Shown piece after piece: positions 8,487 to 16,835 of a DNA stretch of 64,000 bases (the first letter of the stretch is position 1; the number at the start of each line of letters is the position of its first letter). A model generated the notes under the pieces. It was not told where the DNA came from. It worked only from the letters and a program-made list of their open reading frames with translations, and searched no databases. Source of the DNA: Pseudomonadales bacterium (lineage in GTDB: Bacteria > Pseudomonadota > Gammaproteobacteria > Pseudomonadales > Azotimanducaceae); NCBI GenBank assembly GCA_024234635.1, contig JACKNX010000003.1:62001-126000 (forward strand), read 5' to 3'. The translations under genes were made by a program, and so were the position numbers.

Positions 8487-9503
8487 CTACTCCCGGGTCG
8501 AAGACTCTCGGTGACCCGAAAGCGGCTCCAGACTACGGGAGTAACGCAGTTCACCGGCTGGTGTGATGACGATGGCATCAATTCCGGGAAGCGTGTCGAT
8601 CAAGGCAAGTCCCTTGTCGGCCCCCAGCACAAAGACGGTGGTCGACAGGGAGTCCGTCAGCGTGGCGTCCGGGCCGATGATGGTCACGCTCATGGCGCCA
8701 CGTGCGCTGTCGCCGGTTTTCGGGTCGAGGATATGGTGATAGCGAACGCCATCCTTCTCGAAAAACCGCTCATAGTCACCGGAGGTGGAGACAGCGGTGT
8801 CGACCAGCGGCAGCAGCACGGCCACCCCATCCGCCTTGCGCGGATCCCGAACCCCCACCGTCCAGGGTTGCCCAAGCCGGTCACCCAGAATGCGGCTGTC
8901 GCCACCGGCCGAGACACTGGCCGTACGCACGCGAGCCGCCTGCAGGATGCCGATGACACGGTCCACGGCCCAGCCCTTGGCGATACCGCCAAGATCGACA
9001 TAGACCCGGGGATCCGCGAAACGGGCCTGTCGCTTCACCCCGTCCAGTTCCACGAAGCGGTAGTTGATGGCAGCAACCGCCTTCTTTTCCTCCGGCGTGG
9101 GCAGCCGCCCCTGGCGATAATCGTAATAGCGACCCACCGACGCGAATGTAATGTCGAACGCGCCCCCACTACGCTCCGACGCCGCGCGGGACCGCTGCAG
9201 AAGATCCATGAGCTCATCGCTCACCTCGACCCAATCCCGTCCGGCATCCCGGTTGAGCCGTGACAGTTCGCTGTCGTCACGCATGGGGCTGAAGGCATGA
9301 TCGATGCGCCACATCTCGTTCATGCAGCGCTCCAGCAACGCCGGGCCTCGCGAATCCGCATCGTCCAGCCAGAATTCAACGTGCACGCGCGTGCCCATGA
9401 TGGCGCGCGTGTCCTCATGCCAGGCAGCTGCGCACGGCATCGACAGCAGCCAGACAAGTAAACCCGCTGCCGCGGGGGCTGGAAGCGCTCGTGGTGTGTT
9501 CAC
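8487..9503 (-). CDS. apbE: FAD:protein FMN transferase
   Basis: A 338-residue protein with a signal peptide (cleavage near PCAAAW) and the ApbE domain. Visible family marks include SGGAFDIT, the DLGGIAKGWAVDRV segment, YHHILDPKTG and the Mg-binding TDSLSTTVFVLG region near the C-terminus. ApbE uses FAD to attach FMN to a threonine of target flavoproteins, such as Nqr/Rnf subunits, in the periplasm. No Nqr, Rnf or FMN-bind protein lies in the window, so its client is elsewhere. It follows a beta-lactamase-fold gene by 21 bp on the same strand. Confidence 0.95.
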   Translation of the reverse strand: MNTPRALPAPAAAGLLVWLLSMPCAAAWHEDTRAIMGTRVHVEFWLDDADSRGPALLERCMNEMWRIDHAFSPMRDDSELSRLNRDAGRDWVEVSDELMDLLQRSRAASERSGGAFDITFASVGRYYDYRQGRLPTPEEKKAVAAINYRFVELDGVKRQARFADPRVYVDLGGIAKGWAVDRVIGILQAARVRTASVSAGGDSRILGDRLGQPWTVGVRDPRKADGVAVLLPLVDTAVSTSGDYERFFEKDGVRYHHILDPKTGDSARGAMSVTIIGPDATLTDSLSTTVFVLGADKGLALIDTLPGIDAIVITPAGELRYSRSLEPLSGHRESSTRE

Positions 9504-9524
9504 GTGCGGAGCGTGCCGGCGGCG

Positions 9525-10685
9525 TCAGCTGGTCAGAACGGCTGCCAGGCTGCCGATGGCTACGCCGCGACGCCCCTGACGAATTTCATTGCGGTCATGG
9601 CCGTTGGTGAGATAGGCAAGCGAAATTCCGGAGACAGGGTCCACCCACGCGAGCTGTCCACCGGCGCCGTTGTGACCAAAAGTCTGCGGGCTACAAGTCT
9701 TGCCGAAACCACGGAAGCCACGATCGTCATCACCCGCGATGATGATGCCCAACCCCCGATTCGCGAGCTTGCCATGATAGGGATCGCGCAGTTGACCCGT
9801 ACGAATGCGCCGCGCATCCGCACGCGTCGCCTCACTCCAGAGCATGGTTCCGTCCAGGCCACCGTGCAGCAGCGCCTGGTAGAACAGCGCCAGATCCGCA
9901 GCCGTGGCGAAACCGCCACCACCGGGCACACCAATGGCCCGGTTGGCGGGCTTGTTGAAATTGAGGATGGCGGCTTCCGTCACTTCCGTCACCGGAGGCA
10001 CCGGCAACCCCATCGCCCGGTACTCCTCCGGCGTGAGCGCCTCACCCACATGCACGCAATCCACGCAGCGCGCATTAGCCGCTTCTCCGTCGAGGCCAAC
10101 GACGAGATCGTGCAGACCCAGCGGCTGCATGACACGCTCTCGCACGAACTGCGTATACCCGATGCCGGCCCGGTTCTCGATGATCTGTGCGATCACCCAC
10201 ATGGACGAGCTGGGATGATATTCAAACCGCGAACCAGGTGGCCAGCTCAGCCGCCACTGCCGGAACCGCGCCTGTCGACGCTCCAGGTCCAGCCAGTCTT
10301 CCAGCCGGAAGGGCGCGCCGGGAAAGCCTGCCGTGTGCGTGAAGAGCTGGCCGACGGTTACCACGTCCTTGCCGTTGCTGGCGAACGCCGGGACGATATC
10401 CGCCACCCGTTCGTCTTCCTGCAAACGGCCTTCCTGGAACAGCAGCCACGCCGCCGCCGAGGTCACCGCCTTGGTGGCGGAGAACAGACAGAACAGGCTG
10501 TCTTCGGTGCACTCACCAAATGTTTCGAACACGCCAACCTTGCCATGGCGGGCAATGGCTACCTGTGCGGCCGGCAGCAGTCCGTCCGCCACTTCTTTGC
10601 CCACACGGGTGAGCAATGCCTCCACCGCTGCCGGATTCAGCCCCAGGTCCTGCGCCTGGGCGCGCCGTGATTGCGTGAATGCCAT
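9525..10685 (-). CDS. serine hydrolase of the beta-lactamase/class C-like family
   Basis: A 386-residue protein of the serine beta-lactamase-like fold (Pfam Beta-lactamase). The nucleophile motif SATK (SxxK) is near residue 70, HTAG follows in the loop typical of EstB-type esterases and DD-peptidases, and GHNGAGGQ near residue 345 takes the KTG/HxG position. No signal peptide is evident, which favours an esterase or transacylase role over a periplasmic antibiotic-degrading enzyme. Start ATG at 10683-10685. It is 21 bp upstream of apbE on the same strand, so they may share a transcript without sharing a function. Confidence 0.88.
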   Translation of the reverse strand: MAFTQSRRAQAQDLGLNPAAVEALLTRVGKEVADGLLPAAQVAIARHGKVGVFETFGECTEDSLFCLFSATKAVTSAAAWLLFQEGRLQEDERVADIVPAFASNGKDVVTVGQLFTHTAGFPGAPFRLEDWLDLERRQARFRQWRLSWPPGSRFEYHPSSSMWVIAQIIENRAGIGYTQFVRERVMQPLGLHDLVVGLDGEAANARCVDCVHVGEALTPEEYRAMGLPVPPVTEVTEAAILNFNKPANRAIGVPGGGGFATAADLALFYQALLHGGLDGTMLWSEATRADARRIRTGQLRDPYHGKLANRGLGIIIAGDDDRGFRGFGKTCSPQTFGHNGAGGQLAWVDPVSGISLAYLTNGHDRNEIRQGRRGVAIGSLAAVLTS

Positions 10686-10750
10686 TCCGTCGTTCCCCGC
10701 GTTGTCGTGGTGCCGGCAAAACCGCCGCGCCGGATGATGTCGTACCCGGT

Positions 10751-10779
10751 TTGGGGGTGCAATGGCGGTCCGCTACAAT
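10751..10779 (+). promoter_or_regulatory. putative sigma-70 promoter for the cysteine-synthase-family gene
   Basis: TTGGGG at 10751-10756 and TACAAT at 10774-10779 are separated by 17 bp. The -10 element is one base from consensus; the -35 is weak. A transcript starting near 10786 would have about 68 bases of leader before the ATG at 10854, which has GAGGAG upstream. Confidence 0.5.
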
Positions 10780-10853
10780 GCCCGCTCACTGACCCGTGTA
10801 CCGACTCGCCACCACTGGCACGCGGATGCGGGTTTCGGCAGTTGAGGAGAACC

Positions 10854-11831
10854 ATGGATACCCGACCCGGTTTCGCAGGCGTCATCGGCAATACCCCGCT
10901 CATTCGCATGGAAACCCTGTCGCGGGAGACCGGCTGCGAGATCCTGGGCAAGGCGGAATTCATGAATCCGGGAGGCAGCGTCAAGGATCGCGCCGCGGCG
11001 TGGATCGTGCGCGAGCACGAACGCAGCGGTGCGTTGAAGGCGGGCGGCACGGTGGTGGAAGGAACGGCAGGCAACACGGGCATTGGCCTGGTACACGTCT
11101 GCAACGCCAGGGGGTATCGCACGGTCATCTACATGCCGGACAACCAGTCGCGCGAAAAAGTAGACCTGCTGCGCACCCTCGGCGCCGAGGTACGGGTGGT
11201 GAAAACCGTGCCTTACGCCGACGAAATGAACTACCAGAAGCAGGCCGGCCGCTACGCCGCCAGCATTCCGGGCGGGGTGTGGGCCAATCAGTTCGACAAT
11301 ACTGCCAACGCCCTGTCGCATTACGAGTCCACCGGCCCGGAAATCTGGGCGCAAACCAACGGCAAACTGGACGCCTTCACCTGCGCCGTGGGCACGGGCG
11401 GCACCATCGCAGGTATTTCCCGCTACCTGAAAGAACAGTCGCCAGCCCCACGCGTGGTGCTGGCCGATCCCCATGGCAGCGCGCTGTTCAACTGGGTCAC
11501 CACCGGCGAGGCGAAGATGACGCCCGGTCCCAGCATCACCGAAGGCATCGGCAACTCCCGCGTGACCCAGAACCTGGCTGGCGCGCTGATCGACGATGCC
11601 GTGCAGATCCCTGACCCCGACATGGTGCGCATGGTCTACCGCATGCTGCGGGAAGACGGCTGGTTCTTCGGTTCGAGCACCGGCATCAACCTGTGCGCAG
11701 CGGTGAAGATCGCCGAACAGATGGGGCCCGGACACACCATCGTCACGATCCTGTGCGACGGTGGCCATAAATACCAGTCGACGCTCTACAACCCGGATTT
11801 CCTGACCAAGCGCAATCTCGCCACCGGGTAA
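10854..11831 (+). CDS. cysteine synthase / cystathionine beta-synthase family PLP enzyme
   Basis: A 325-residue fold-type II PLP enzyme. It shows IGNTPLIRM, the PLP-lysine segment NPGGSVKDRAA, the substrate-binding GTAGNTGIGL and the phosphate-cup GTGGTIAGI. These fit O-acetylserine sulfhydrylase (cysteine synthase) and the closely related catalytic core of cystathionine beta-synthase; the wording around RGYRTVIYMPDNQSREKVD is common to both. No CBS regulatory domains follow. The ATG at 10854 was chosen because GAGGAG precedes it; a longer reading upstream has no support. It stands alone, with the convergent SMP-30 gene only 9 bp beyond its stop. Confidence 0.88.
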   Translation: MDTRPGFAGVIGNTPLIRMETLSRETGCEILGKAEFMNPGGSVKDRAAAWIVREHERSGALKAGGTVVEGTAGNTGIGLVHVCNARGYRTVIYMPDNQSREKVDLLRTLGAEVRVVKTVPYADEMNYQKQAGRYAASIPGGVWANQFDNTANALSHYESTGPEIWAQTNGKLDAFTCAVGTGGTIAGISRYLKEQSPAPRVVLADPHGSALFNWVTTGEAKMTPGPSITEGIGNSRVTQNLAGALIDDAVQIPDPDMVRMVYRMLREDGWFFGSSTGINLCAAVKIAEQMGPGHTIVTILCDGGHKYQSTLYNPDFLTKRNLATG

Positions 11832-11840
11832 TCGTATCGC

Positions 11841-12716
11841 TCAGCCCGGCAGTTTCACGCGTGCCGGCGCAACGGGCAAACCCGCTACCGGCACGCGGAT
11901 GCGATGCACCGCGCCGCCGCGGTCGCTGCCGGTACCTTCCGAGCCGGATACGATGTAAAGATCCTGCAGATCATCACCGCCGAAACACACACTCGTGCAC
12001 ATCGGTTCGGGAATGCCAATGAAATCGCGCTGCCTGCCATCAGGCGCGAACACCGCGACGCCATGCCCGCCATCAGCAAGCGCCACCCAGACCGCCCCGT
12101 CAGTCGACACAACGAGACCGTCCGGAATACCTTTCTCGACTGTTACGAAGGTCGATTTCGGTCCAAGGCTGCCATCGGCGTGCACGTCGTAACAATTCAC
12201 CGAACGACGCCCGGAATCCGAGTGGTACAACGTGCGCCCATCGGGAGAAAAACCGAGACCGTTGGTCAGCCGCACATCCGCGGCGACGACCCGTGCCGAC
12301 CCATCGAGATCGATGAGATAGAGATTGCCCGCTCGCGGACCAAGCCCGTCTTCGAACACCGGCGAGGAACCGAGGCCGCCAGCATAGATGCGCCCCGAAG
12401 CATCGGTGGTGATGTCGTTGAAGCCGACCAGGCCGTCGTCCGGGTCGCGGTCAAGGAGCGTCACCGTATCGCCCGTCGGCAGCGGTTTGAAGGCGATGTT
12501 GCGGCCGCTCACGACCAAACCGCCCTGCGTATGCCAGCTCATGCCGCCAATACCCCGCCGATGGGGCACTACCGGAAGAACCGCGCCGTCGCGCAGGGCA
12601 AATACACCGCCGAACAGCACGTCGGAAAACAACAGCCCCTGTTGAGCATGCCAGAGCGGACCCTCGATCAGGCCGAAGCCGGAAGCGAGCGTTTCAAGCT
12701 CACCGCAATGGTCCAT
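11841..12716 (-). CDS. SMP-30/gluconolactonase family protein
   Basis: A 291-residue six-bladed beta-propeller of the SMP-30/gluconolactonase/LRE family. The metal-site glutamate lies in GLIEGPLWH near the N-terminus, and NGLGFSPDGRTLYHSDS carries the conserved Asn and Asp residues that bind calcium or zinc. Members hydrolyse sugar lactones or related lactones, but substrate cannot be read from sequence. I chose the ATG at 12714-12716 because GGAGG precedes it by five bases; a longer start at 12752 adds 12 residues. It is divergent from the Ldh_2 dehydrogenase gene, and the pair might act on the same hydroxyacid/lactone. Confidence 0.88.
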   Translation of the reverse strand: MDHCGELETLASGFGLIEGPLWHAQQGLLFSDVLFGGVFALRDGAVLPVVPHRRGIGGMSWHTQGGLVVSGRNIAFKPLPTGDTVTLLDRDPDDGLVGFNDITTDASGRIYAGGLGSSPVFEDGLGPRAGNLYLIDLDGSARVVAADVRLTNGLGFSPDGRTLYHSDSGRRSVNCYDVHADGSLGPKSTFVTVEKGIPDGLVVSTDGAVWVALADGGHGVAVFAPDGRQRDFIGIPEPMCTSVCFGGDDLQDLYIVSGSEGTGSDRGGAVHRIRVPVAGLPVAPARVKLPG

Positions 12717-12889
12717 GCACACCTCCAAGACGTCCGGAATCGACAACCCCAAAAAGCCTGAACCGATGGCACGCCAATCGCAAGCACCTGCGGTAGCGCC
12801 GCGGTTCGCAGACGCTTCCTTGTTTCAAGGCGCCCGCTGCGTAAGACTCTGCGGCGAGCCAGACACGTCAACTCGACCCGGGTATCCCA

Positions 12890-13948
12890 ATGCTTATCAA
12901 TGCCGATCAACTGACCAGCTTCGCCACCGATGTCTTTCTCGCCGCCGGCGCTCCGGATGAGAACGCCCGCCTGGTGGCAGAACATCTGGTGGAAGCCAAC
13001 CTCAAGGGTCACGACTCACATGGTGTCGGCATGATCCCGGCGTATGTGAACAACATTCTCACGGGCTTGCTGAAACCGGATGCCCGGGCGAACGTCGTAA
13101 GCGACAAGGGCGCCGTTCTCGTCGTGGACGGCCAGTTTGGCTTCGGCCAGGTGGTGGGGCGACAAGCCACAGCACTGGGCATCGCCCGCGCGCGGGAGCT
13201 GGGCGTGGCGTGCGTGGGCAGTCGCAACAACCACCACCTCGGGCGCATTGGCGCCTACGGCGAACAATGCGCGGCAGCAGGTATGGTTTCCGTGCACTTC
13301 GTCAACGTGGTGGGCCACGATCCGCAGGTGTCCCCCTGGGGTGGGCGGGAGCGCCGCATGACGACCAACCCGTTCTGCGCCGTGGTGCCCCGGCCCGGCA
13401 CCTGGCCCATCGTGCTGGACATGGCAACCAGCGCCATTGCGCTGGGCAAAGTGCGCGTTGCGCACAACAAAGGAGTAGACGTACCCGCGGGCGCCCTGGT
13501 GGATCACGAGGGCAAACCTACCACCTCACCGAAAGTCATGTTCAGCGAGCCTTTCGGTTCGCTGGGTCCTTTCGGCGAACACAAAGGCTACGGCCTGGCC
13601 GTATTGTGCGAACTGCTGGGAGGTGGTCTCGCCGGCGAATGGACCGCGCAGCCGGAGAACCTGCGCAGTCACCACATCGTCAATCACATGTTCATGCTCA
13701 TCGTCGATCCCGCCGCGTTTGGCGGTCTGGAAAAATTCCAGTCAGAGGTAACGGCGATGGTGGACTACCTGCATTCCACCACACCGGCGGCAGGCTTTGA
13801 CAAGGTGCGAATTCCTGGTGAGCCGGAACAGGAAACGCGCGCACGGAGGCTGGTCGAGGGCATCGAGATCGACGAGAGTTCATGGGCTGGTATCGTCAAG
13901 GCAGCACAGCGGGCGGGCTTGGCGGACGCCGCTTCCTACGGTAGCTGA
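12890..13948 (+). CDS. malate/lactate dehydrogenase family (Ldh_2) oxidoreductase
   Basis: A 352-residue NAD(P)-dependent 2-hydroxyacid dehydrogenase of the Ldh_2 family, unrelated in fold to the common lactate dehydrogenases. Typical segments are LKGHDSHGV near residue 40, GSRNNHHLGRIG near 110, and PFGEHKGYGLA near 225. Relatives oxidise malate, ureidoglycolate, sulfolactate or delta-1-piperideine-2-carboxylate, so the substrate is open. The ATG at 12890 gives the usual family length. Divergent from an SMP-30 gene and followed by an alpha/beta hydrolase gene 84 bp downstream. A small GCTGCA-GCTT-TGCAGC hairpin (13963-13978) lies just after its stop. Confidence 0.92.
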   Translation: MLINADQLTSFATDVFLAAGAPDENARLVAEHLVEANLKGHDSHGVGMIPAYVNNILTGLLKPDARANVVSDKGAVLVVDGQFGFGQVVGRQATALGIARARELGVACVGSRNNHHLGRIGAYGEQCAAAGMVSVHFVNVVGHDPQVSPWGGRERRMTTNPFCAVVPRPGTWPIVLDMATSAIALGKVRVAHNKGVDVPAGALVDHEGKPTTSPKVMFSEPFGSLGPFGEHKGYGLAVLCELLGGGLAGEWTAQPENLRSHHIVNHMFMLIVDPAAFGGLEKFQSEVTAMVDYLHSTTPAAGFDKVRIPGEPEQETRARRLVEGIEIDESSWAGIVKAAQRAGLADAASYGS

Positions 13949-14032
13949 CCCCAGCCAACAGGGCTGCAGCTTTGCAGCAAACCGCCATGCTCAAGGACCT
14001 GGATGATCCAATAGCGGCACGCCACAGATACC

Positions 14033-15118
14033 ATGACGACAACACTTCTTATCATCGCGATCATCCCGATCGCTCTCTGGCTGGCAACACGGTTTGTTCT
14101 GGACGGTGAGCGCCTGGACCAGTACGACACTCCGCAACCGGAATTGACAGGGCAGCGCACCGAACCCAGTGACGCCCACCACGGCGTCGTCGCCATGTTC
14201 CGCGCCGGCACCGCGACCGCGCCGCGACGCAGCCGCAAGGCCATGCTCACGTATCTGCGCGGTCAGATGGACGCCATGGGCGATGACGTGGTCTTCGAGG
14301 GGGAATTCCGCGCCGTCGATGCAGGAGGTGTCGCCGCGGAATGGGTGCTCGCACCGGGTGCTGACAACGCTCGCCGCCTGCTCTACATCCACGGCGGCGC
14401 CTTCACCATGGGCAGTCCCCGGAGCCACCGGGCCATCACCACGGAATACGCGCGTCGCCTGCGGGTTGCGGTGCTGGCAATCGACTATCGTCTGATGCCG
14501 GAGCACAGCCGCAACGCGGGCATCGCAGACTGCCAGACGGCGTATCGATGGCTCCTCGAAAACGGTCCCGAGGGCGCCAGCCCGCCAACCTGCCTGATCG
14601 TCTCCGGCGATTCCGCCGGCGGCAATCTCACGCTGATGCTGACCGCGTGGGCGCGAAATTCCGGTCTGCGCGCCGCGGACGCGGCGGTGGCTCTGTCGCC
14701 CGCCACCGACAGCACCTTTTCCAGCCCGACGCTGAAGGCCAACCTGGAGACTGACGTGATGCTAGGCCCCATGTTCGGCAATGCACTGGCGCGCCTGCCC
14801 CGCTGGGTGATGTTGTGGGCCTCGCTTGCAGGCAATCGGATGCGGCCATCCAATCCACTGGTATCCCCGGCCATGGGCGACCTGAGCCGACTGCCGCCAA
14901 CCCTGATACACATCAGCAGCGCGGAGATGCTGGCCGGCGATGGTGTGCGCTACCGCAACAAGGCTGTCAGTCAGGGCAGCCAGGTTGAAATCGGCACCTG
15001 GCCGTTCATGCTGCATGTGTGGCACGCCTTCGTATTGCATCTGCCGGAAGCCCGGGAAGCATTCGATCACATCGAGGCGTTCCTGCGGCGCAACGTCCCC
15101 ACGCTGGCATCCGCCTGA
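14033..15118 (+). CDS. alpha/beta hydrolase of the hormone-sensitive-lipase family
   Basis: A 361-residue esterase/lipase. An N-terminal hydrophobic segment (residues 4-22) may anchor or export it. The oxyanion motif HGGAF is near residue 120, the nucleophile elbow GDSAGG near 193, and a C-terminal HVWH segment near 336 supplies the likely catalytic histidine. These identify the HSL (bacterial type IV) esterases acting on short acyl esters. It lies on the plus strand after the Ldh_2 gene and converges with a dienelactone hydrolase gene. Confidence 0.9.
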   Translation: MTTTLLIIAIIPIALWLATRFVLDGERLDQYDTPQPELTGQRTEPSDAHHGVVAMFRAGTATAPRRSRKAMLTYLRGQMDAMGDDVVFEGEFRAVDAGGVAAEWVLAPGADNARRLLYIHGGAFTMGSPRSHRAITTEYARRLRVAVLAIDYRLMPEHSRNAGIADCQTAYRWLLENGPEGASPPTCLIVSGDSAGGNLTLMLTAWARNSGLRAADAAVALSPATDSTFSSPTLKANLETDVMLGPMFGNALARLPRWVMLWASLAGNRMRPSNPLVSPAMGDLSRLPPTLIHISSAEMLAGDGVRYRNKAVSQGSQVEIGTWPFMLHVWHAFVLHLPEAREAFDHIEAFLRRNVPTLASA

Positions 15119-15158
15119 GACATCCACACCGCTACGGTCATCCTGGCGCCCGCATCAT

Positions 15159-15887
15159 TCAGCCACCGCCGAGTTGCCGCGCGAAAAGCGCCAGCAGCCG
15201 TTCCCAATGCCGCTCCGCAGCAGCCTTGTGGTACATCCCGGCGCGTTGCGGAAAGACGAAGCCATGGTGCGTGTCCGGGTACCACTCGATGCGATACCTG
15301 ACGCCTGTGCCGGCCAGGTAGGCGTCAAGACCATCGATCATCGCTTTCGGCGCCCACTCATCGGTTTCGGCACACCCGAAATACAGTTCACCGCGGATTT
15401 CGTGTGCCTGACGGTGCGGCGAATCGTCAGCTTCGGAAAACAACCGCACGCCGTGAAACGATGCCGCCGCGGCAATTCGGTCCGGCAACGCCGCGGCGGC
15501 TGCAAAAGCGAAAGGACCACTCATGCAATAGCCGACACATCCCACGGGTCCTGGCGCCGCCGCCGCATCGGTAGCTGCATGGTCCAACAGGGCGCTCACG
15601 TCTTCGCAGACCATGGCATTGGACAGGGAATTCATATGCCCGAACATTTCCTCCCGGCGCTCGGGCGCCATCTCGAAAGAGCGGGTACGGCGGTAGTAGA
15701 GGTTCGGCAACAGTACGTAGTAGCCGGCAGTGCCCAGACGGCGGGCCATGTCGTGCAACTCCTCCCGCTTGCCTGGCGCGTCCATCAGGAACACGACCAC
15801 CGGGTGAGGCCCTCCCTCCTCCGGATGCGTTATGAAGGTGTTCATCGCGCCATCGGCTGTCTGGATATCAATTTCCCGTTCACGCAT
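15159..15887 (-). CDS. dienelactone hydrolase family protein
   Basis: A 242-residue alpha/beta hydrolase of the dienelactone hydrolase family. The nucleophile is a cysteine in GYCMSG near residue 118, the acid-histidine pair is in YPDTHHGF near residue 205, and PHPVVVFLMDAPG fits the first strand and turn. Such enzymes open lactone rings in chlorocatechol and related pathways, but many members have other substrates. I chose the ATG at 15885-15887 (GGGGAG upstream); an earlier start would add 29 arginine-rich residues and run against the fur promoter region. Confidence 0.9.
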   Translation of the reverse strand: MREREIDIQTADGAMNTFITHPEEGGPHPVVVFLMDAPGKREELHDMARRLGTAGYYVLLPNLYYRRTRSFEMAPERREEMFGHMNSLSNAMVCEDVSALLDHAATDAAAAPGPVGCVGYCMSGPFAFAAAAALPDRIAAAASFHGVRLFSEADDSPHRQAHEIRGELYFGCAETDEWAPKAMIDGLDAYLAGTGVRYRIEWYPDTHHGFVFPQRAGMYHKAAAERHWERLLALFARQLGGG

Positions 15888-16015
15888 CTGCACGTCTCCC
15901 CGTTGCTGCCGCCATTGTGCGGCCCACGGTGGCGCGCGAACAGCCTCGATCCGATGGGTGGACGCCCCGGACAAGCTTCGTTATCGTGGTTTCGGCTGAA
16001 TCTGTCTGGAATGTG

Positions 16016-16426
16016 GTGCAAGGCAACGAACTGAAACGCGCGGGCTTGAAGGTCACCCTGCCCAGACTGCGGGTACTGGAAACGCTGGAAAACGCCAATC
16101 CGCACCACCTCTCCGCCGAGGACGTCTACCGCAAGCTCATGGAATCCGACGATTCGGTGGGCCTGGCAACCGTCTACCGCGTGCTTACGCAATTCGAGAC
16201 CGCGGGCATCGTCGAGCGCCACAATTTCGACGATGGCCACTCGGTCTATGAGCTTGCCCCGGACAAGCACCACGACCACATGGTGGACGTGGACACCGGT
16301 GAAGTCATGGAATTCATCAACGAACGGATCGAAGCCCTCCAGCGGGAAATCGCCGCTGAGAAGGGCTACGAACTCGTCGAGCACGAACTGGTGCTCTACG
16401 TCCGCCGCAGCCGCAACGACGACTGA
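16016..16426 (+). CDS. fur: ferric uptake regulator Fur
   Basis: A Fur-family repressor of about 136 residues starting at a GTG (16016-16018); the alternative GTG at 16013 is equally possible. It has the DNA-binding winged helix (AGLKVTLPRLRVLETL, SAEDVYRKL, VGLATVYRVLTQFE) and the metal-binding HHDHMVDVDTGEVMEF segment. It binds iron(II) and represses iron-uptake promoters. The CxxC seen in many Fur proteins is absent and the chosen reading contains no cysteine at all; Pseudomonas-type Fur keeps one (HMVCVDTGEV). It precedes feoA-feoB, whose promoter carries a Fur box, so it probably controls its neighbours. Confidence 0.95.
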   Translation: MQGNELKRAGLKVTLPRLRVLETLENANPHHLSAEDVYRKLMESDDSVGLATVYRVLTQFETAGIVERHNFDDGHSVYELAPDKHHDHMVDVDTGEVMEFINERIEALQREIAAEKGYELVEHELVLYVRRSRNDD

Positions 16427-16488
16427 GACGAGCCGCCTGGCGGGCGCTGACCGGCGCACGAAATCGGAGCGACGACGCATCCACCTCG

Positions 16489-16517
16489 TTGCAAATGAGA
16501 ATTATTTCCATTTAAAT
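16489..16517 (+). promoter_or_regulatory. feoAB promoter with embedded Fur box
   Basis: TTGCAA (16489-16494) and TTAAAT (16512-16517) are 17 bp apart and form a plausible sigma-70 promoter. Between and over them, 16491-16509 matches 13 of 19 positions of the classic Fur box GATAATGATAATCATTATC. Fur bound here would cover both promoter elements. A start site near 16524 would exclude the ATG at 16516 as the feoA start. Confidence 0.75.
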
Positions 16518-16536
16518 GCGCGGTCTTTACGCTGAA

Positions 16537-16800
16537 ATGGGTTCCGTGAACGTACCGTCACCCAACCACCACACTCTGTGCCTTCGCGATCTGCGTGTGG
16601 GCGAAACCGCCGTGGTGGTGGGTTATGCGTCCCGCACGGCGTATACGCACAACCTCCTCAGACTCGGCCTGATTCCCGGTACCCTCTTCCGCGTGGAACG
16701 CCGGGCGCCCCTGGGCGATCCGGTGGAAATCCGCTTCCGCGGCTTCTCGCTGGCGCTGCGTCCGATGGAGGCTGATGACCTGCTGGTGCGCCGGCCGTGA
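16537..16800 (+). CDS. feoA: ferrous iron transport protein A
   Basis: A small SH3-like protein of 87 residues typical of FeoA: LRDLRVGETAVVVGY, then LLRLGLIPGTLFRVERRAPLGDP and EIRFRGFSLALRP. It is cytosolic and assists the FeoB iron(II) transporter. Start: the ATG at 16537 was chosen because the inferred transcription start lies after the ATG at 16516; a GTG at 16546 is another option. It is 35 bp upstream of feoB and behind the Fur-box promoter. Confidence 0.93.
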   Translation: MGSVNVPSPNHHTLCLRDLRVGETAVVVGYASRTAYTHNLLRLGLIPGTLFRVERRAPLGDPVEIRFRGFSLALRPMEADDLLVRRP

Positions 16801-16835
16801 CCACGGCCGTCCATGCATTGCGGGCACGTTGAGTC

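Noticed and set aside
9525..10685. True class C beta-lactamase (ampC).
   Set aside because: No signal peptide and no KTG motif; the HTAG and GHNG pattern fits the broader esterase group.
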